The position numbers and the translations under genes were made by a program. The notes under the pieces are model-generated. The model was not told the origin of the DNA. It ran no database searches and saw nothing but the letters and a program-made list of their open reading frames with translations. This document shows, piece after piece, positions 15,993 through 24,292 of a DNA stretch of 28,939 bases. The stretch comes from Fodinibacter sp038330415. GTDB lineage: Bacteria > Actinomycetota > Actinomycetes > Actinomycetales > Dermatophilaceae. How positions within the stretch are numbered: position 1 is the first letter of the stretch; every line of letters starts with the position of its first letter. The stretch is taken from NCBI GenBank assembly GCA_038330415.1, contig JBBQNZ010000036.1:1-28939 (forward strand), given 5' to 3'.

Positions 15993-17339
15993 ATGACGTC
16001 CGCAACCGTCGTCGGAGCCAGCATGGCCGGGCTGCTGGCCGCTCGAGCGCTGACCGACCACGTCGACGACGTCGTCGTGCTCGAGAGGGATCGGCTCGAG
16101 GATGCCGCACGGCCGCGCGGCCACGTGCCCCAGGGGCGTCACCTGCACCTCCTGCTCTCGGCCGGCCTCGACCTGCTGGTCGGCTGGTTCCCCGGCATCG
16201 ACGACGAGCTGGAGTCGCTCGGGGCGGTGCGGGTCGACGGCACCCGTGCGTGGGTGCACCAGTCGGGTGGGTACCGGGCCCAGGGTGACTGGGGGCGGCC
16301 GGTGCTCAGCCTGACCCGGCCGCTGCTCGAGCAGGTGATGCGGCGCCGGGTCGCGGCCCTGCCCGGTGTGGCCCTGCGCGACGGCGTCGTGGTCGACCGG
16401 GTCGAGGCCGAGCCCGGCCGGGTGACCGGTGTGGTGGTCGACGGCGAGGTGCTGCGCGCCGACCTGGTCGTCGACTGCTCGGGCCGGTCCTCGCGGATCG
16501 CCCACCAGGTCGAGGCGGCCGGCATCCTGGCACCGCCGGTGTCCCGGGTGAGCCTCGGCTGCGCCTACGCGAGCGGCTTCCTCCCCCGCTCCGCGGGCGA
16601 CTTCGAGGGCAGCTTCCTCGTGTGCGGCACCTCGCCGCCGGAGTCGTTCCGGGTCGGTGCCCTGCTGCCGGTCGAGGGCGAGCGGTGGATGGTGACCCTC
16701 GCCGGCGTGCACGGCGACGTGCCGGGCACCGACCCCGACGAGGTGCTCGAGTTCGCGCGGGGCCTGCCCACCCCCGGCCTCGCCCAGCTCGTCGAACGGC
16801 TGGGCCCGCTGTCGGCCGTCACGTCGTACCGGTTCCCGTCGAGCCAGCGGCGCCACTACGAGAAGGTGCCGGCGCCGCCGGCCGGGTTCGTCGCCCTCGG
16901 CGACGCGGCGTGCAGCTTCAACCCCATCTACGGGCAGGGGATGTCGTGCGCGGCGCTGCAGGCCCGGGCCCTCGCCGTGGCGGTGGCCGACACCGGCGTG
17001 CGGTGCGCCGTGCTGCCGGCACGGTTCAACCGCAGCGCCGCCCGGATCATCGACGCCCCGTGGGCGATCGCGGTCGGCGCCGACTTCCTGCACCCCCGCA
17101 CGACGGGCCCCAAGGCGCCGGGCACCGACCTGGCCAACCGCTACACCCAGCGACTGGTGCGGGCAACCCACCGCTCGCTGGCGTTGGCCCGGACGTTCAA
17201 CCGCGTGGTCAACCTGGTCGAGCCGCCCACCGCCCTGGTGCGGCCCTCGGTGGTCGCGAAGGTCGGCGCTGCCTCGGTCACCGGCCGGGGTGACCGGGCG
17301 CCGGTGACCCACCCGAGGATCGGCCCGCACCCCGGCTGA
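15993..17339 (+). CDS. FAD-dependent oxidoreductase / monooxygenase-like protein
   Basis: 448 residues. The start ATG 15993 puts the dinucleotide-binding motif VVGASMAGLLAARAL at residues 6-20, as usual for this family. The second FAD block GDAACSFNPIYGQGMS (303-318, D304 contacting ribityl phosphate) is characteristic of the p-hydroxybenzoate hydroxylase and squalene-epoxidase superfamily. RPRGHVPQGRHLHLLL (about 41-56) matches a subgroup of hydroxylase-like enzymes of unknown substrate. It probably oxidises a hydrophobic or aromatic substrate with NAD(P)H and O2, or reduces an isoprenoid-like chain. It lies 32 nt before the methyltransferase gene and leads the four-gene run. Confidence 0.85.
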   Translation: MTSATVVGASMAGLLAARALTDHVDDVVVLERDRLEDAARPRGHVPQGRHLHLLLSAGLDLLVGWFPGIDDELESLGAVRVDGTRAWVHQSGGYRAQGDWGRPVLSLTRPLLEQVMRRRVAALPGVALRDGVVVDRVEAEPGRVTGVVVDGEVLRADLVVDCSGRSSRIAHQVEAAGILAPPVSRVSLGCAYASGFLPRSAGDFEGSFLVCGTSPPESFRVGALLPVEGERWMVTLAGVHGDVPGTDPDEVLEFARGLPTPGLAQLVERLGPLSAVTSYRFPSSQRRHYEKVPAPPAGFVALGDAACSFNPIYGQGMSCAALQARALAVAVADTGVRCAVLPARFNRSAARIIDAPWAIAVGADFLHPRTTGPKAPGTDLANRYTQRLVRATHRSLALARTFNRVVNLVEPPTALVRPSVVAKVGAASVTGRGDRAPVTHPRIGPHPG

Positions 17340-17371
17340 ACCGCCGCGGCCCCGCGCCCGTGTTGTGGGGC

Positions 17372-18205
17372 GTGACCACCGTCGAGGTTCGGGTGAGCTC
17401 TGCGTGGCTGCGTCTGCGCGAACCGGCGGACGCGGCTGCCCGCTCCCTCGACCTCGCCCGCAAGGCGGTGCAGGCGCAGACCGGCGAGGGCCGCACCGTC
17501 GTGCACGACCTCGGCTGCGGGAGCGGCTCGATGGGCCGCTGGCTGGCACCGCACCTGGCCGGTCCGCAGCACTGGGTGCTGCACGACCGCGACCCCGACC
17601 TGCTGCGCGTCGCCGCGAACGACCCACCGTGCTCGGCCGACGGCTCCGCCGTCACCGTCGAGACCCGCCGGGGCGACCTCACCCGGCTGGGCCCCGACGA
17701 CCTGGCCGGCGCCACCCTGATCTCTGCCTCGGCCCTGCTCGACATGCTGACCGCGGCCGAGCTGGAGCGCTTCGCCGCATCGTGCGTCGCAGCCGCCGTG
17801 CCGGCGCTGGTGACCCTCTCCGTCACCGGCCGGGTGCGCCTGACCCCGAGCGACCCCCTCGACCGCGCGCTCGGCTCCGCCTTCAACCGGCACCAGCGCC
17901 GCACCGTCGGTGGTCGCACCCTGCTGGGGCCGGTCGCCGCCCGAGCCGCCGTCGACGCCTTCGGCGAGCTGGGGGCCAGGGTCGAGGTGCGACCGAGCCC
18001 GTGGCGGCTGGATGCCGGCTGCCCCTCGCTCACCCGTGACTGGCTGGCCGGCTGGGTGGGCGCCGCCGTCGAGCAGCGCCCCGAGCTGGCCGCGGCGGCG
18101 CGCGCCTACCTCGCCCGACGCCGTGACGAGATCGAGCACGGGGGGCTGACCGTCACGGTGCAGCACCTCGACCTGCTCGCCCTGCCGCGGCGGTCGCGCC
18201 CGTGA
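17372..18205 (+). CDS. Class I SAM-dependent methyltransferase
   Basis: 277 residues from GTG 17372; GTG 17360 is an in-frame alternative, and neither has a good ribosome site. The SAM motif I is VVHDLGCGSGSMGRWL (43-58), followed by an acidic strand-2 end (LHDRDPDLLRVA). The middle, around ISASALLDMLTAAELERF, resembles motif IV/post-IV of small-molecule methyltransferases. Its stop overlaps the next gene's GTG by 4 nt (GTGA), so it is translationally coupled to the CDP-alcohol transferase fusion. The acceptor is unknown; a lipid or quinone-like substrate fits the context. Confidence 0.8.
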   Translation: MTTVEVRVSSAWLRLREPADAAARSLDLARKAVQAQTGEGRTVVHDLGCGSGSMGRWLAPHLAGPQHWVLHDRDPDLLRVAANDPPCSADGSAVTVETRRGDLTRLGPDDLAGATLISASALLDMLTAAELERFAASCVAAAVPALVTLSVTGRVRLTPSDPLDRALGSAFNRHQRRTVGGRTLLGPVAARAAVDAFGELGARVEVRPSPWRLDAGCPSLTRDWLAGWVGAAVEQRPELAAAARAYLARRRDEIEHGGLTVTVQHLDLLALPRRSRP

Positions 18206-20649
18206 GCCGGCTCGCCGTCCTCCCCGAGGACGACGTGGTGCCACTGCCGCCCCGCGGGCCGGCCCCGAGTGCCCGCGCGGGCGTCATGGTCGGCCTCGCC
18301 GGGCTGGTGGCGCTGCTCGCCGTGCTCACCGCCGAGGTGGGCCTGGACCGCGGCGCCTGGGCGGTGGGTCTGGGCTGTGCCGTTCTGCTCGCCACGCTCG
18401 TCGTGCGGGGGCTCGCGCGCGACGGCCGGCGGAGCATGGGCCCGGCCGACCTCGTCACGCTGACCCGGGGCCTGGTCGCCTGTGCCGTGGCGGCCCTCAC
18501 CGCCCAGTCGCTGCTCGGGTACGACGTGACCCCCGCCCTGGTCGTGCTGACCGTGCCCGCCCTCGCGCTCGACGCCGTCGACGGCCGGGTGGCCCGGCGC
18601 ACCGGCACCGTCACGGCGTTCGGTGGGCGCTTCGACGGGGAGGTCGACGCGTTCCTCATCCTCGTGCTCAGCGTCGCCGCCGGCCCGGTGGTCGGCTGGT
18701 GGGTACTGGCGGCCGGCCTGGTGCGCTACGCCTTCGCCGTCGCCGGGTGGGTGCTGCCCTGGATGCGCGCCCCGCTCGAGTACCGCCACTGGCGCAAGGT
18801 GGTCACCGCGGGCGTCGGCATCCTGCTCACCGTGGCGGTGAGCCAGGTGCTGCCGCCGGCGCTCACCCTGCTGGCCGTGGTCGTCGCGCTGGGCCTGCTC
18901 GCCGAGTCCTTCGGCCGCGACGTGGGCTGGCTGTGGCGCCACCGGTCACCGGAACCCGCCTCGGTGCGGGTGCCGCGGACGTCCCGGCTGCCCCAGCCGC
19001 TTCGCCGCGGCCTCGCCGTCGTCGCGACGGTGCTGGCGCTGGCTCTGGTGTGGTTCGCCCTGGTCGCGCCCACCCGGCCGGACCGGCTCACCCCCGGCGC
19101 CTTCCTGCGGCTGCCGGTGGAGGCCCTTGCCCTCGCGGCGGTCGCCCTGGTCCTGTCCGCCCGCTGGGGGCGGGCCGTGACGGTCGTCGTGGGCGTCGTC
19201 CTGGGCGTGGTCACCCTGCTCAAGGTGCTCGACCTCGGGGCGTTCACCGTGCTCGACCGGCCGTTCAACGTCGTGACCGACCGCGGTCAGCTCGGCTCTG
19301 GCTTCGACTTCCTGCGCTCCTCCCTCGGGCCGTGGGCTGCGTGGGGCAGCGCGGTGGCGGCGGTCGCCGTGGTCGGCACCGCCGTGGCGTGCCTGCCCTG
19401 GGCCGTCGGCCGCCTCTCGGGGATGGTGTCCCGCAACCGCGGGCGCAGCACCAAGGCGGTCCTCGCGGTCGCGGTCGTGTGGGGGGTCTGCGCACTCACC
19501 GGGCTGCAGTTCCTCCCCGGCGCACCGGTCGCCGCCGCTGACGCCGCCCCCTTCGTGGCGGGCAAGGTGCAGGCGGCAACCGTCGCCTACCGCAACGAGG
19601 AGGCCTTCCAGCAGGCACTGGTGGCCGACTCCTACGCCGACCCGGCATCCGCCGACCTGTCGGCCCTCGCGGGCAAGGACGTCGTCCTCGCCTTCGTCGA
19701 GAGCTACGGTCGAGTGGCCGTCGACGGCCCGGAGTCGGCCGGGGTGCGCATCCTCCTCGACGACGGAACGGCGCGGCTGCGCCGACTGGGCTACACGGCA
19801 TCCAGTGGCTGGCTCACCTCGCCCACGTTCGGTGGGAGCAGCTGGCTGGCCCACTCCACCTTCCAGTCGGGGCTCACGGTGGGCGACCAGGTGCGCTACG
19901 ACCGGCTGCTCGCGAGCCCGCGGACGACGCTCAGCTCGGCGTTCTCGCGCGCGGGCTGGCGCACCGTGGCCGTGCTGCCCTCGACGCGAGGGCCCTGGCC
20001 CGAGGGCAGGAGGTTCTACGGCCTCGACCGCGTCTACAGCAGCACCGACCTCGGGTACGCCGGCCCGGCCTTCGGCTTCTCCGCGATGCCCGACCAGTAC
20101 ACCCTGGCCGCCGTCGACCGGCTCGAGCTCACGGCTGCCGACCGCACCCCGGTCATGGCGGAGGTCGAGCTCACCTCCAGCCACGGCCCGTGGGCGCCGC
20201 TGCCCACGACCGTCGACCCCGGGAGGCTCGGGGACGGGTCGGTCTTCGGGCCCATCCAGGCGGATGCCGTGACGGCAGCACAGCTGTGGAGCAACCGTGC
20301 CGACGTGCCCGGCGCATACCGCACGTCGATCACCTACTCGCTGACCAGCCTGCTGTCGTTCGTAGAGGGACATGCCGCCGACGACCTTGTCGTCGTCATG
20401 CTGGGCGACCACCAGCCCTCGACCATCATCAGCGGCTTCGGCGGCGACCGCGAGGTACCCGTCACCGTCCTCGCCCGCGACCCGAAGGTGGTCGACGCGA
20501 TCTCGAGCTGGGGGTGGTCGACCGGGCTGCGCCCGCGCGACGAGGCCCCGGTGTGGCCGATGGCCCTCTTCCGCGACCGCTTCCTCAGCGCCTTCAGCGG
20601 CCCGACACCGGGGGCCGCCCCACCGGCCGCGGCCCTGGGGCGCCGATGA
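18202..20649 (+). CDS. Fusion: CDP-alcohol phosphatidyltransferase + sulfatase/LTA-synthase-like domain
   Basis: 815-residue membrane protein. The N-terminal domain (about 25-235) has several helices and the complete CDP-alcohol phosphotransferase signature: D124xxD127G128xxAR, then G141xxxD145xxxD149. It should transfer a phospho-alcohol from a CDP-activated donor. A second helical block (about 270-450) leads to a C-terminal alkaline-phosphatase-fold domain (490-800): VVLAFVESYGR with the metal-binding Glu near 500, TSPTFGGSSWLAHSTF (about 540-556) where a Ser/Thr would be the nucleophile, SSHGPW (about 659-664) and MLGDHQPS with D736/H737. The latter resembles LTA synthases and phosphoethanolamine transferases. 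One polypeptide may make a phospholipid or CDP-derived headgroup and pass it to an outer-face acceptor. The stop overlaps the next ATG (ATGA). Confidence 0.85.
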   Translation: MSRLAVLPEDDVVPLPPRGPAPSARAGVMVGLAGLVALLAVLTAEVGLDRGAWAVGLGCAVLLATLVVRGLARDGRRSMGPADLVTLTRGLVACAVAALTAQSLLGYDVTPALVVLTVPALALDAVDGRVARRTGTVTAFGGRFDGEVDAFLILVLSVAAGPVVGWWVLAAGLVRYAFAVAGWVLPWMRAPLEYRHWRKVVTAGVGILLTVAVSQVLPPALTLLAVVVALGLLAESFGRDVGWLWRHRSPEPASVRVPRTSRLPQPLRRGLAVVATVLALALVWFALVAPTRPDRLTPGAFLRLPVEALALAAVALVLSARWGRAVTVVVGVVLGVVTLLKVLDLGAFTVLDRPFNVVTDRGQLGSGFDFLRSSLGPWAAWGSAVAAVAVVGTAVACLPWAVGRLSGMVSRNRGRSTKAVLAVAVVWGVCALTGLQFLPGAPVAAADAAPFVAGKVQAATVAYRNEEAFQQALVADSYADPASADLSALAGKDVVLAFVESYGRVAVDGPESAGVRILLDDGTARLRRLGYTASSGWLTSPTFGGSSWLAHSTFQSGLTVGDQVRYDRLLASPRTTLSSAFSRAGWRTVAVLPSTRGPWPEGRRFYGLDRVYSSTDLGYAGPAFGFSAMPDQYTLAAVDRLELTAADRTPVMAEVELTSSHGPWAPLPTTVDPGRLGDGSVFGPIQADAVTAAQLWSNRADVPGAYRTSITYSLTSLLSFVEGHAADDLVVVMLGDHQPSTIISGFGGDREVPVTVLARDPKVVDAISSWGWSTGLRPRDEAPVWPMALFRDRFLSAFSGPTPGAAPPAAALGRR

Positions 20650-21419
20650 CGGTCGACGACCACGACCTGGTCGACGCGGCGCTGTCGCACGCGCGTGGAC
20701 GCGCCTTCGCACCTGGTGAATACGTCGGGCAGCAGAGCTTCGTGACCGCCGGCGAGGTGCTGTCGCTGGCTCGTCGTGCGGGGGTGGCACCCGGGGTGCG
20801 GGTGCTCGACCTGTGCTGTGGGGTGGGCGGCCCGGGCCTGCACGTCACCGAGGTGCTGGGCTGTGACTACCTCGGGGTCGACGCCAGCGCCGACGCCGTC
20901 GACCGGGCCCGGCACCGGGCGTCCGCTGCAGGGCTCGCGGCTCGCTTCGAGGTCGCGCAGGTGCCGCCCCTGCCGCCGGGCCGGTTCGACGTGGTGCTGC
21001 TGCTCGAGACGCTGCTCGCCTTCGCCGACAAGCCGGCGCTGCTCGGTCAGGTCTGCGCCGCGTTACCCGTCGGCGGCCGGTTCGCCTTCACGGTCGAGGA
21101 GGGTCACCCCCTCACCGCGTCGGAGCGCGCCGTGATGCCGGGGTCCGACACGGTGTGGCTGACGCCGCTCGAGACCCTGGTGGCCGACCTCGAGGACAGT
21201 GGCCTGCGGGTGGCCTGGTGCACCGAGCTCACCGCGTCGCACCTCACCACCGTCGACGCCCTCGTCGGTGCCTACGCCGCAGTGGCGCCGGCGCTCGTGC
21301 CGGCCACGGGCCAAGGCACCGTGACCGGCATCCTCACCGCGCACCGAACGTGGGGGCGGTGGCTGCGCGAGGGCAGGGTGCGGAAGTTCGCCGTGGTGGC
21401 CGAGAAGGTGAGCCGCTAG
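20646..21419 (+). CDS. Class I SAM-dependent methyltransferase
   Basis: 257 residues. The ATG overlaps the previous stop by 4 nt. SAM motif I is VRVLDLCCGVGGPGLHV (51-67), followed by YLGVDAS. A motif-IV region FDVVLLLETLLAF fits methyltransferases of the UbiE/cyclopropane-synthase-like type, which act on small molecules or lipids. The last 20 residues are basic (RWLREGRVRKFAVVAEKVSR). It is the last gene of the four-gene run. Its stop codon overlaps the stop of the convergent receiver gene in the sequence CTAG, so no intergenic terminator separates the two transcripts. Confidence 0.83.
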   Translation: MTVDDHDLVDAALSHARGRAFAPGEYVGQQSFVTAGEVLSLARRAGVAPGVRVLDLCCGVGGPGLHVTEVLGCDYLGVDASADAVDRARHRASAAGLAARFEVAQVPPLPPGRFDVVLLLETLLAFADKPALLGQVCAALPVGGRFAFTVEEGHPLTASERAVMPGSDTVWLTPLETLVADLEDSGLRVAWCTELTASHLTTVDALVGAYAAVAPALVPATGQGTVTGILTAHRTWGRWLREGRVRKFAVVAEKVSR

Positions 21420-21862
21420 GGCGTCGGCTTCGGCAGTCGTTCGCGCACGAGGCGCCGGATGCCGGTGAGGATGGTCGACGGGTCGCCGTCCTTGGTCAGC
21501 ACTCCCGAGGCGCCCGCCCCGAGCGAGTGGCGCACGCGGGCCGGGTCGATGGAGCTGGTGAGCACGAGCACCTGGGTGGCCGGGCACGACCCGACGATCA
21601 TGCGGGTGGCACTCAGGCCGTCGATGCCGGGCATCGACAGGTCCATGAGCACGACGTCGGGCCGGGTGCGGGCCACGAGCTCGACGGCCTCGCCGCCGTC
21701 CTTCGCCTCGCCGACCCACTCCATGTCGCGGGCGCCGCGCAGGACGGAGCGGATCGAGTCGCGCAGCAGCGGGTGGTCGTCGACCACGGCCACGCGGACC
21801 CGCGGGAGGGTCGCCGCCCCCGCCTGGGACCGGGCAGAGCCCAAAGACTCCATGGGGGTCAT
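21416..21862 (-). CDS. Stand-alone response-regulator receiver domain
   Basis: 148 residues. The ATG has AAGGAG about 5 nt upstream. This is a complete receiver: acidic pair D28/D29, phospho-acceptor D74 in VLMDLSMPG, T102 and K124. It ends at residue 148, right after the receiver (ERLPKPTP), with no HTH output domain. The following DNA is the coding end of the convergent methyltransferase, so no output domain was lost by a nearby frameshift. The receiver is of NarL type by sequence. It lies 152 bp downstream of the histidine kinase and could act as a phosphate sink or protein-binding switch for the same kinase. Confidence 0.87.
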   Translation of the reverse strand: MTPMESLGSARSQAGAATLPRVRVAVVDDHPLLRDSIRSVLRGARDMEWVGEAKDGGEAVELVARTRPDVVLMDLSMPGIDGLSATRMIVGSCPATQVLVLTSSIDPARVRHSLGAGASGVLTKDGDPSTILTGIRRLVRERLPKPTP

Positions 21863-21924
21863 CGGCGCTCCTTCCGGTCAGGGGGCCTACCGCGAGCACA
21901 TCCGTACCAGTGTTGCCGGTCCAC

Positions 21925-21942
21925 CCGGGCCAACAGGCCCGG
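21925..21942. terminator. Perfect 7-bp inverted repeat between kinase and receiver gene
   Basis: CCGGGCC (21925-21931), loop AACA, GGCCCGG (21936-21942). It lies 73 nt past the kinase stop and 63 nt before the receiver start on the minus strand. No T-run follows, so it may be a terminator or an operator. Confidence 0.4.
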
Positions 21943-22014
21943 CGTTGCAGCAATTCTGGCGGGCCCGGAGGGCTCCCGCACCTCGAGGCGATCTGCCCGG
22001 CCGGCGCCGAGGGC

Positions 22015-23382
22015 TCAGAGCGGCAGCTCCCCCCGCACGCTCGTGCCCGACCCCACCGCGGACTCCACCGTCACGACACCACCGGCGTTGTGAACCATCT
22101 CGGTGATGAGGCGCATCCCGAGGTGGCCCTCGGGGCTCTGCGCGGACGGGTCGAACCCCACGCCGTCGTCGGCGACCTCGAAGGTCATCACGCCATCGGC
22201 CTGGCCGATCCGGATGACGATGCTCGAGGCCCGCGCGTGCTTCTGGGCGTTGACGAGTGCCTCACGCACGGCCCGGTAGGTCAGCCGGTCGATCATCGGG
22301 TGGGGCGTCAGTGGTCCGGCGATCTCGACGTGGACGAGACCCGCCGTCAGCCCCTGGTCGACCGCCAGCTCGCGGACCACCTCCGCCAGCCCCTTGGTGG
22401 CCAGGTCGGGCGGGTAGATGTCGGTCATCAGGGTGCGCACGGTGGCGAGGTCGCGGCGCAGGATGTCGCCGGTCTGCTCCAACCGCCCGCGCATCGCTGC
22501 TCCCTCGGGCAGCCGCCTGGCCTCGGAGTCGAGGGCGTAGCCGATGCCGGCGAGGTCCTGCACCACCCCGTCGTGCAGGTCCTGCGCGATGCGGCGACGC
22601 TCGAGGTCGGAGGACTCGACGGCGTTGACCAGGAGGCGCTGCATCTGCTGCTGGCCGCGGTCGACGCGACGAGCCAGGGACACGGCCAGCGGGAGGGTGG
22701 CCAGGGTGAGGGCGATCAGGGCGAGGATCGGCAGCGGGAGGATGACCTTGATCAGGTTGACCATCTCGGCGCGCAGGCCGGTGGTGGGCACGTAGGTCTC
22801 GAAGACGATGGGCGCGCCGGTCGCGTCTTTGGTGCCCGTATAGACCTCGATCAGCTCCCCTTCGAGGCGTTCGAGCTTGTTCTCGGCCTTCTCGAGGTCG
22901 GAGATCGACGACACCGTGTCGTTGGTGCCGAACACCGCGTACTCCTCCTCCTCGAGCTCGTAGGTCTGCCCCACGAGCGGCTTGAGGTCGGAGTAGAGGA
23001 TCCGGCCGCGCCCGTCGCCGGCATCGGCCCACACCTTGACGTGGCGGATCGAGCCGTCACGGGCCCGGTTCTCCAGCACCTGTGCCATCCGGGCGAGCGC
23101 GGCCGGATTCTCGGCCCGGAACTGGTCGTCGGCCAGCGGCGACACGATGGTGTGGGCCACGGCCCGCGCCGTGATCTCCGCGCTGCGCAGCGCCTCGTTG
23201 CGGGCGACCACCCAGCTGATGACGAGCACGACCACGACGACACCCACGAAGGCGACGAGGTTCCACAGCAGGTACCAGCGCAGCGCCTGCCGCAGGGTGT
23301 CCCGCGGTGCGGGTCGGTGGGCGGGTGCGGGCGCGTGACGGCCGGGGGGCCCGGCGAGACCGGGCCGGCCAGCAGGTGACAT
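22015..23382 (-). CDS. NarL-family sensor histidine kinase
   Basis: 455 residues. Its ATG overlaps the response-regulator stop by 1 nt (TGATG), so the two are translationally coupled. Topology: a basic N-terminus, TM1 (about 36-60), an extracytoplasmic sensor of about 145 residues (61-206), and TM2 (about 207-237). The HisKA_3 box ERRRIAQDLHDGVVQDL puts the phospho-His at H270. The N box is REALVNAQKH (373-382), with DDGVGFD (405-411) and GHLGMRL (419-425) for ATP binding. The sensor holds an acidic patch, YELEEEEYAVF (141-151), followed by a charged helix; this could bind a cation. It is the cognate kinase of the NarL regulator at 23382-24032. Confidence 0.92.
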   Translation of the reverse strand: MSPAGRPGLAGPPGRHAPAPAHRPAPRDTLRQALRWYLLWNLVAFVGVVVVVLVISWVVARNEALRSAEITARAVAHTIVSPLADDQFRAENPAALARMAQVLENRARDGSIRHVKVWADAGDGRGRILYSDLKPLVGQTYELEEEEYAVFGTNDTVSSISDLEKAENKLERLEGELIEVYTGTKDATGAPIVFETYVPTTGLRAEMVNLIKVILPLPILALIALTLATLPLAVSLARRVDRGQQQMQRLLVNAVESSDLERRRIAQDLHDGVVQDLAGIGYALDSEARRLPEGAAMRGRLEQTGDILRRDLATVRTLMTDIYPPDLATKGLAEVVRELAVDQGLTAGLVHVEIAGPLTPHPMIDRLTYRAVREALVNAQKHARASSIVIRIGQADGVMTFEVADDGVGFDPSAQSPEGHLGMRLITEMVHNAGGVVTVESAVGSGTSVRGELPL

Positions 23383-24032
23383 CAATCGCCCAGTCGGATC
23401 AGACCGGTCCGGGTGGCCAGCACCACCGCTTCGAGCTGGGAGTGGACGCCGAGCTTGGCCAGGACGCCCTTCACGTAGCCGCGGCACGTGTGCAGCGTGA
23501 CGCCCAGCTCCTTGGCGATGCCGCGTGGGTCGCGCCCGTGGCCGAGCAGCCGGAGCACCTCCAGCTCACGTGGGGTGAGGTTCCACTGCAGCATGGAGCG
23601 GTCATGCTCGACGACGGCGGAGAGCCGGGCGAGCAGGCCGTCGGGCAGGATGAGGCTCCCGCGTTGCGCGGTGCGCAGCCCGTTGAGCACCTCGGTGAGG
23701 GACCCGTCCTTGGCCAGGAAGCCCGAGGCCCCCGCGGTCGCGGCCCGCTCGACGTCGGCCAGGCTGGCGTGCGCCGTGAGGATGAGGATCTTCAGGTCCG
23801 GGTGGTCGCGCACGAGCTCGGCCGAGGTCGAGATGCCGTCCCGGTCCGGGAGGTGGACGTCCATCAGCACCACGTCGGGTCGCAGCCGGGCCACGGCGGC
23901 GAGCGCCTCGGCCGAGTCCTGCGCGTGGCCGACGCACACCAGGTCGTCCTCGGCGTCCAGCGCGCGGGACAGCAGCTCCGCGAACGTCCGGTGGTCGTCG
24001 ACGACGAGCACCCTGGTGCGTTCAGTGGGCAT
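23382..24032 (-). CDS. NarL/FixJ-type response regulator with LuxR HTH
   Basis: 216 residues from ATG 24032, which puts the receiver start RVLVVDDH at residue 7, as usual. ATG 24089 is in frame and would add 19 residues; ribosome sites GAGGAA and GGGAAG are equally modest. Receiver: D12/D13, phospho-acceptor D58 (VLMDVHLPD), T86 and K108. Output: LTPRELEVLRLLGHG (152-166) and the LuxR recognition region GIAKELGVTLHTCRGYVKGVLAKLGVHSQLEAV. The stop overlaps the kinase ATG, so they form one two-component unit. Likely targets are promoters in this region; a 7-2-7 palindrome of the NarL type lies upstream at 24240-24255. Confidence 0.92.
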   Translation of the reverse strand: MPTERTRVLVVDDHRTFAELLSRALDAEDDLVCVGHAQDSAEALAAVARLRPDVVLMDVHLPDRDGISTSAELVRDHPDLKILILTAHASLADVERAATAGASGFLAKDGSLTEVLNGLRTAQRGSLILPDGLLARLSAVVEHDRSMLQWNLTPRELEVLRLLGHGRDPRGIAKELGVTLHTCRGYVKGVLAKLGVHSQLEAVVLATRTGLIRLGD

Positions 24033-24089
24033 CGCGGACCGTTCCTCGGCCACCGTGAGCGGCAGTTGCGTGATCAGTGCACTCGTCAT

Positions 24090-24108
24090 CGTCGGGGACT
24101 TCCCGACG
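24090..24108. promoter_or_regulatory. 7-bp inverted repeat at the response-regulator start
   Basis: CGTCGGG (24090-24096) and CCCGACG (24102-24108) are perfect inverse copies separated by 5 nt, immediately upstream of ATG 24089. It could mask or control translation if that start is used, or serve as an operator if ATG 24032 is used. Confidence 0.35.
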
Positions 24109-24180
24109 CCGGCGTTCCCGGCGGGCAGCAGCCATCACGTCGTACCCCCGACACGGGGCCGTTGCCTCTTACGGCCATCA

Positions 24181-24226
24181 TGACCACCTCCCTGCAGTGT
24201 GGTTCACACCACTGTGGAGGTGGTCA
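24181..24226. promoter_or_regulatory. Long interrupted inverted repeat
   Basis: TGACCACCTCC (24181-24191) pairs perfectly with GGAGGTGGTCA (24216-24226). Inside it CAGTG (24195-24199) pairs with CACTG (24210-24214), leaving a 10-nt loop. It lies between the SARP 3' end and the response-regulator 5' end and may be a terminator or operator. No T-run is present. Confidence 0.5.
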
Positions 24227-24239
24227 CGACGAACGTCCA

Positions 24240-24255
24240 TAGTCCGAACGGACTA
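24240..24255. promoter_or_regulatory. 7-2-7 palindrome, candidate NarL-type operator
   Basis: TAGTCCG AA CGGACTA is a perfect palindrome with the 7-2-7 layout known for NarL-family dimers. The half-site differs from the enteric NarL heptamer, as expected for a distant regulator. The matching NarL-type regulator is encoded about 150-200 bp away. Confidence 0.4.
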
Positions 24256-24256
24256 A

Positions 24257-24277
24257 CCCCTCCGGTCTGTGGAGGGG
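24257..24277 (-). terminator. 7-bp GC-rich hairpin after the SARP gene
   Basis: CCCCTCC (24257-24263), loop GGTCTGT, GGAGGGG (24271-24277), starting 15 nt past the SARP stop on the minus strand. Only TT follows. It is placed as a terminator. Confidence 0.5.
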
Positions 24278-24292
24278 CTGATGGAGGGCGGC

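Noticed and set aside
15993..21419. A type III polyketide or alkylresorcinol biosynthetic cluster
   Set aside because: FAD oxidoreductase and methyltransferase genes are common in such clusters, but no ketosynthase or prenyltransferase is present in the window.
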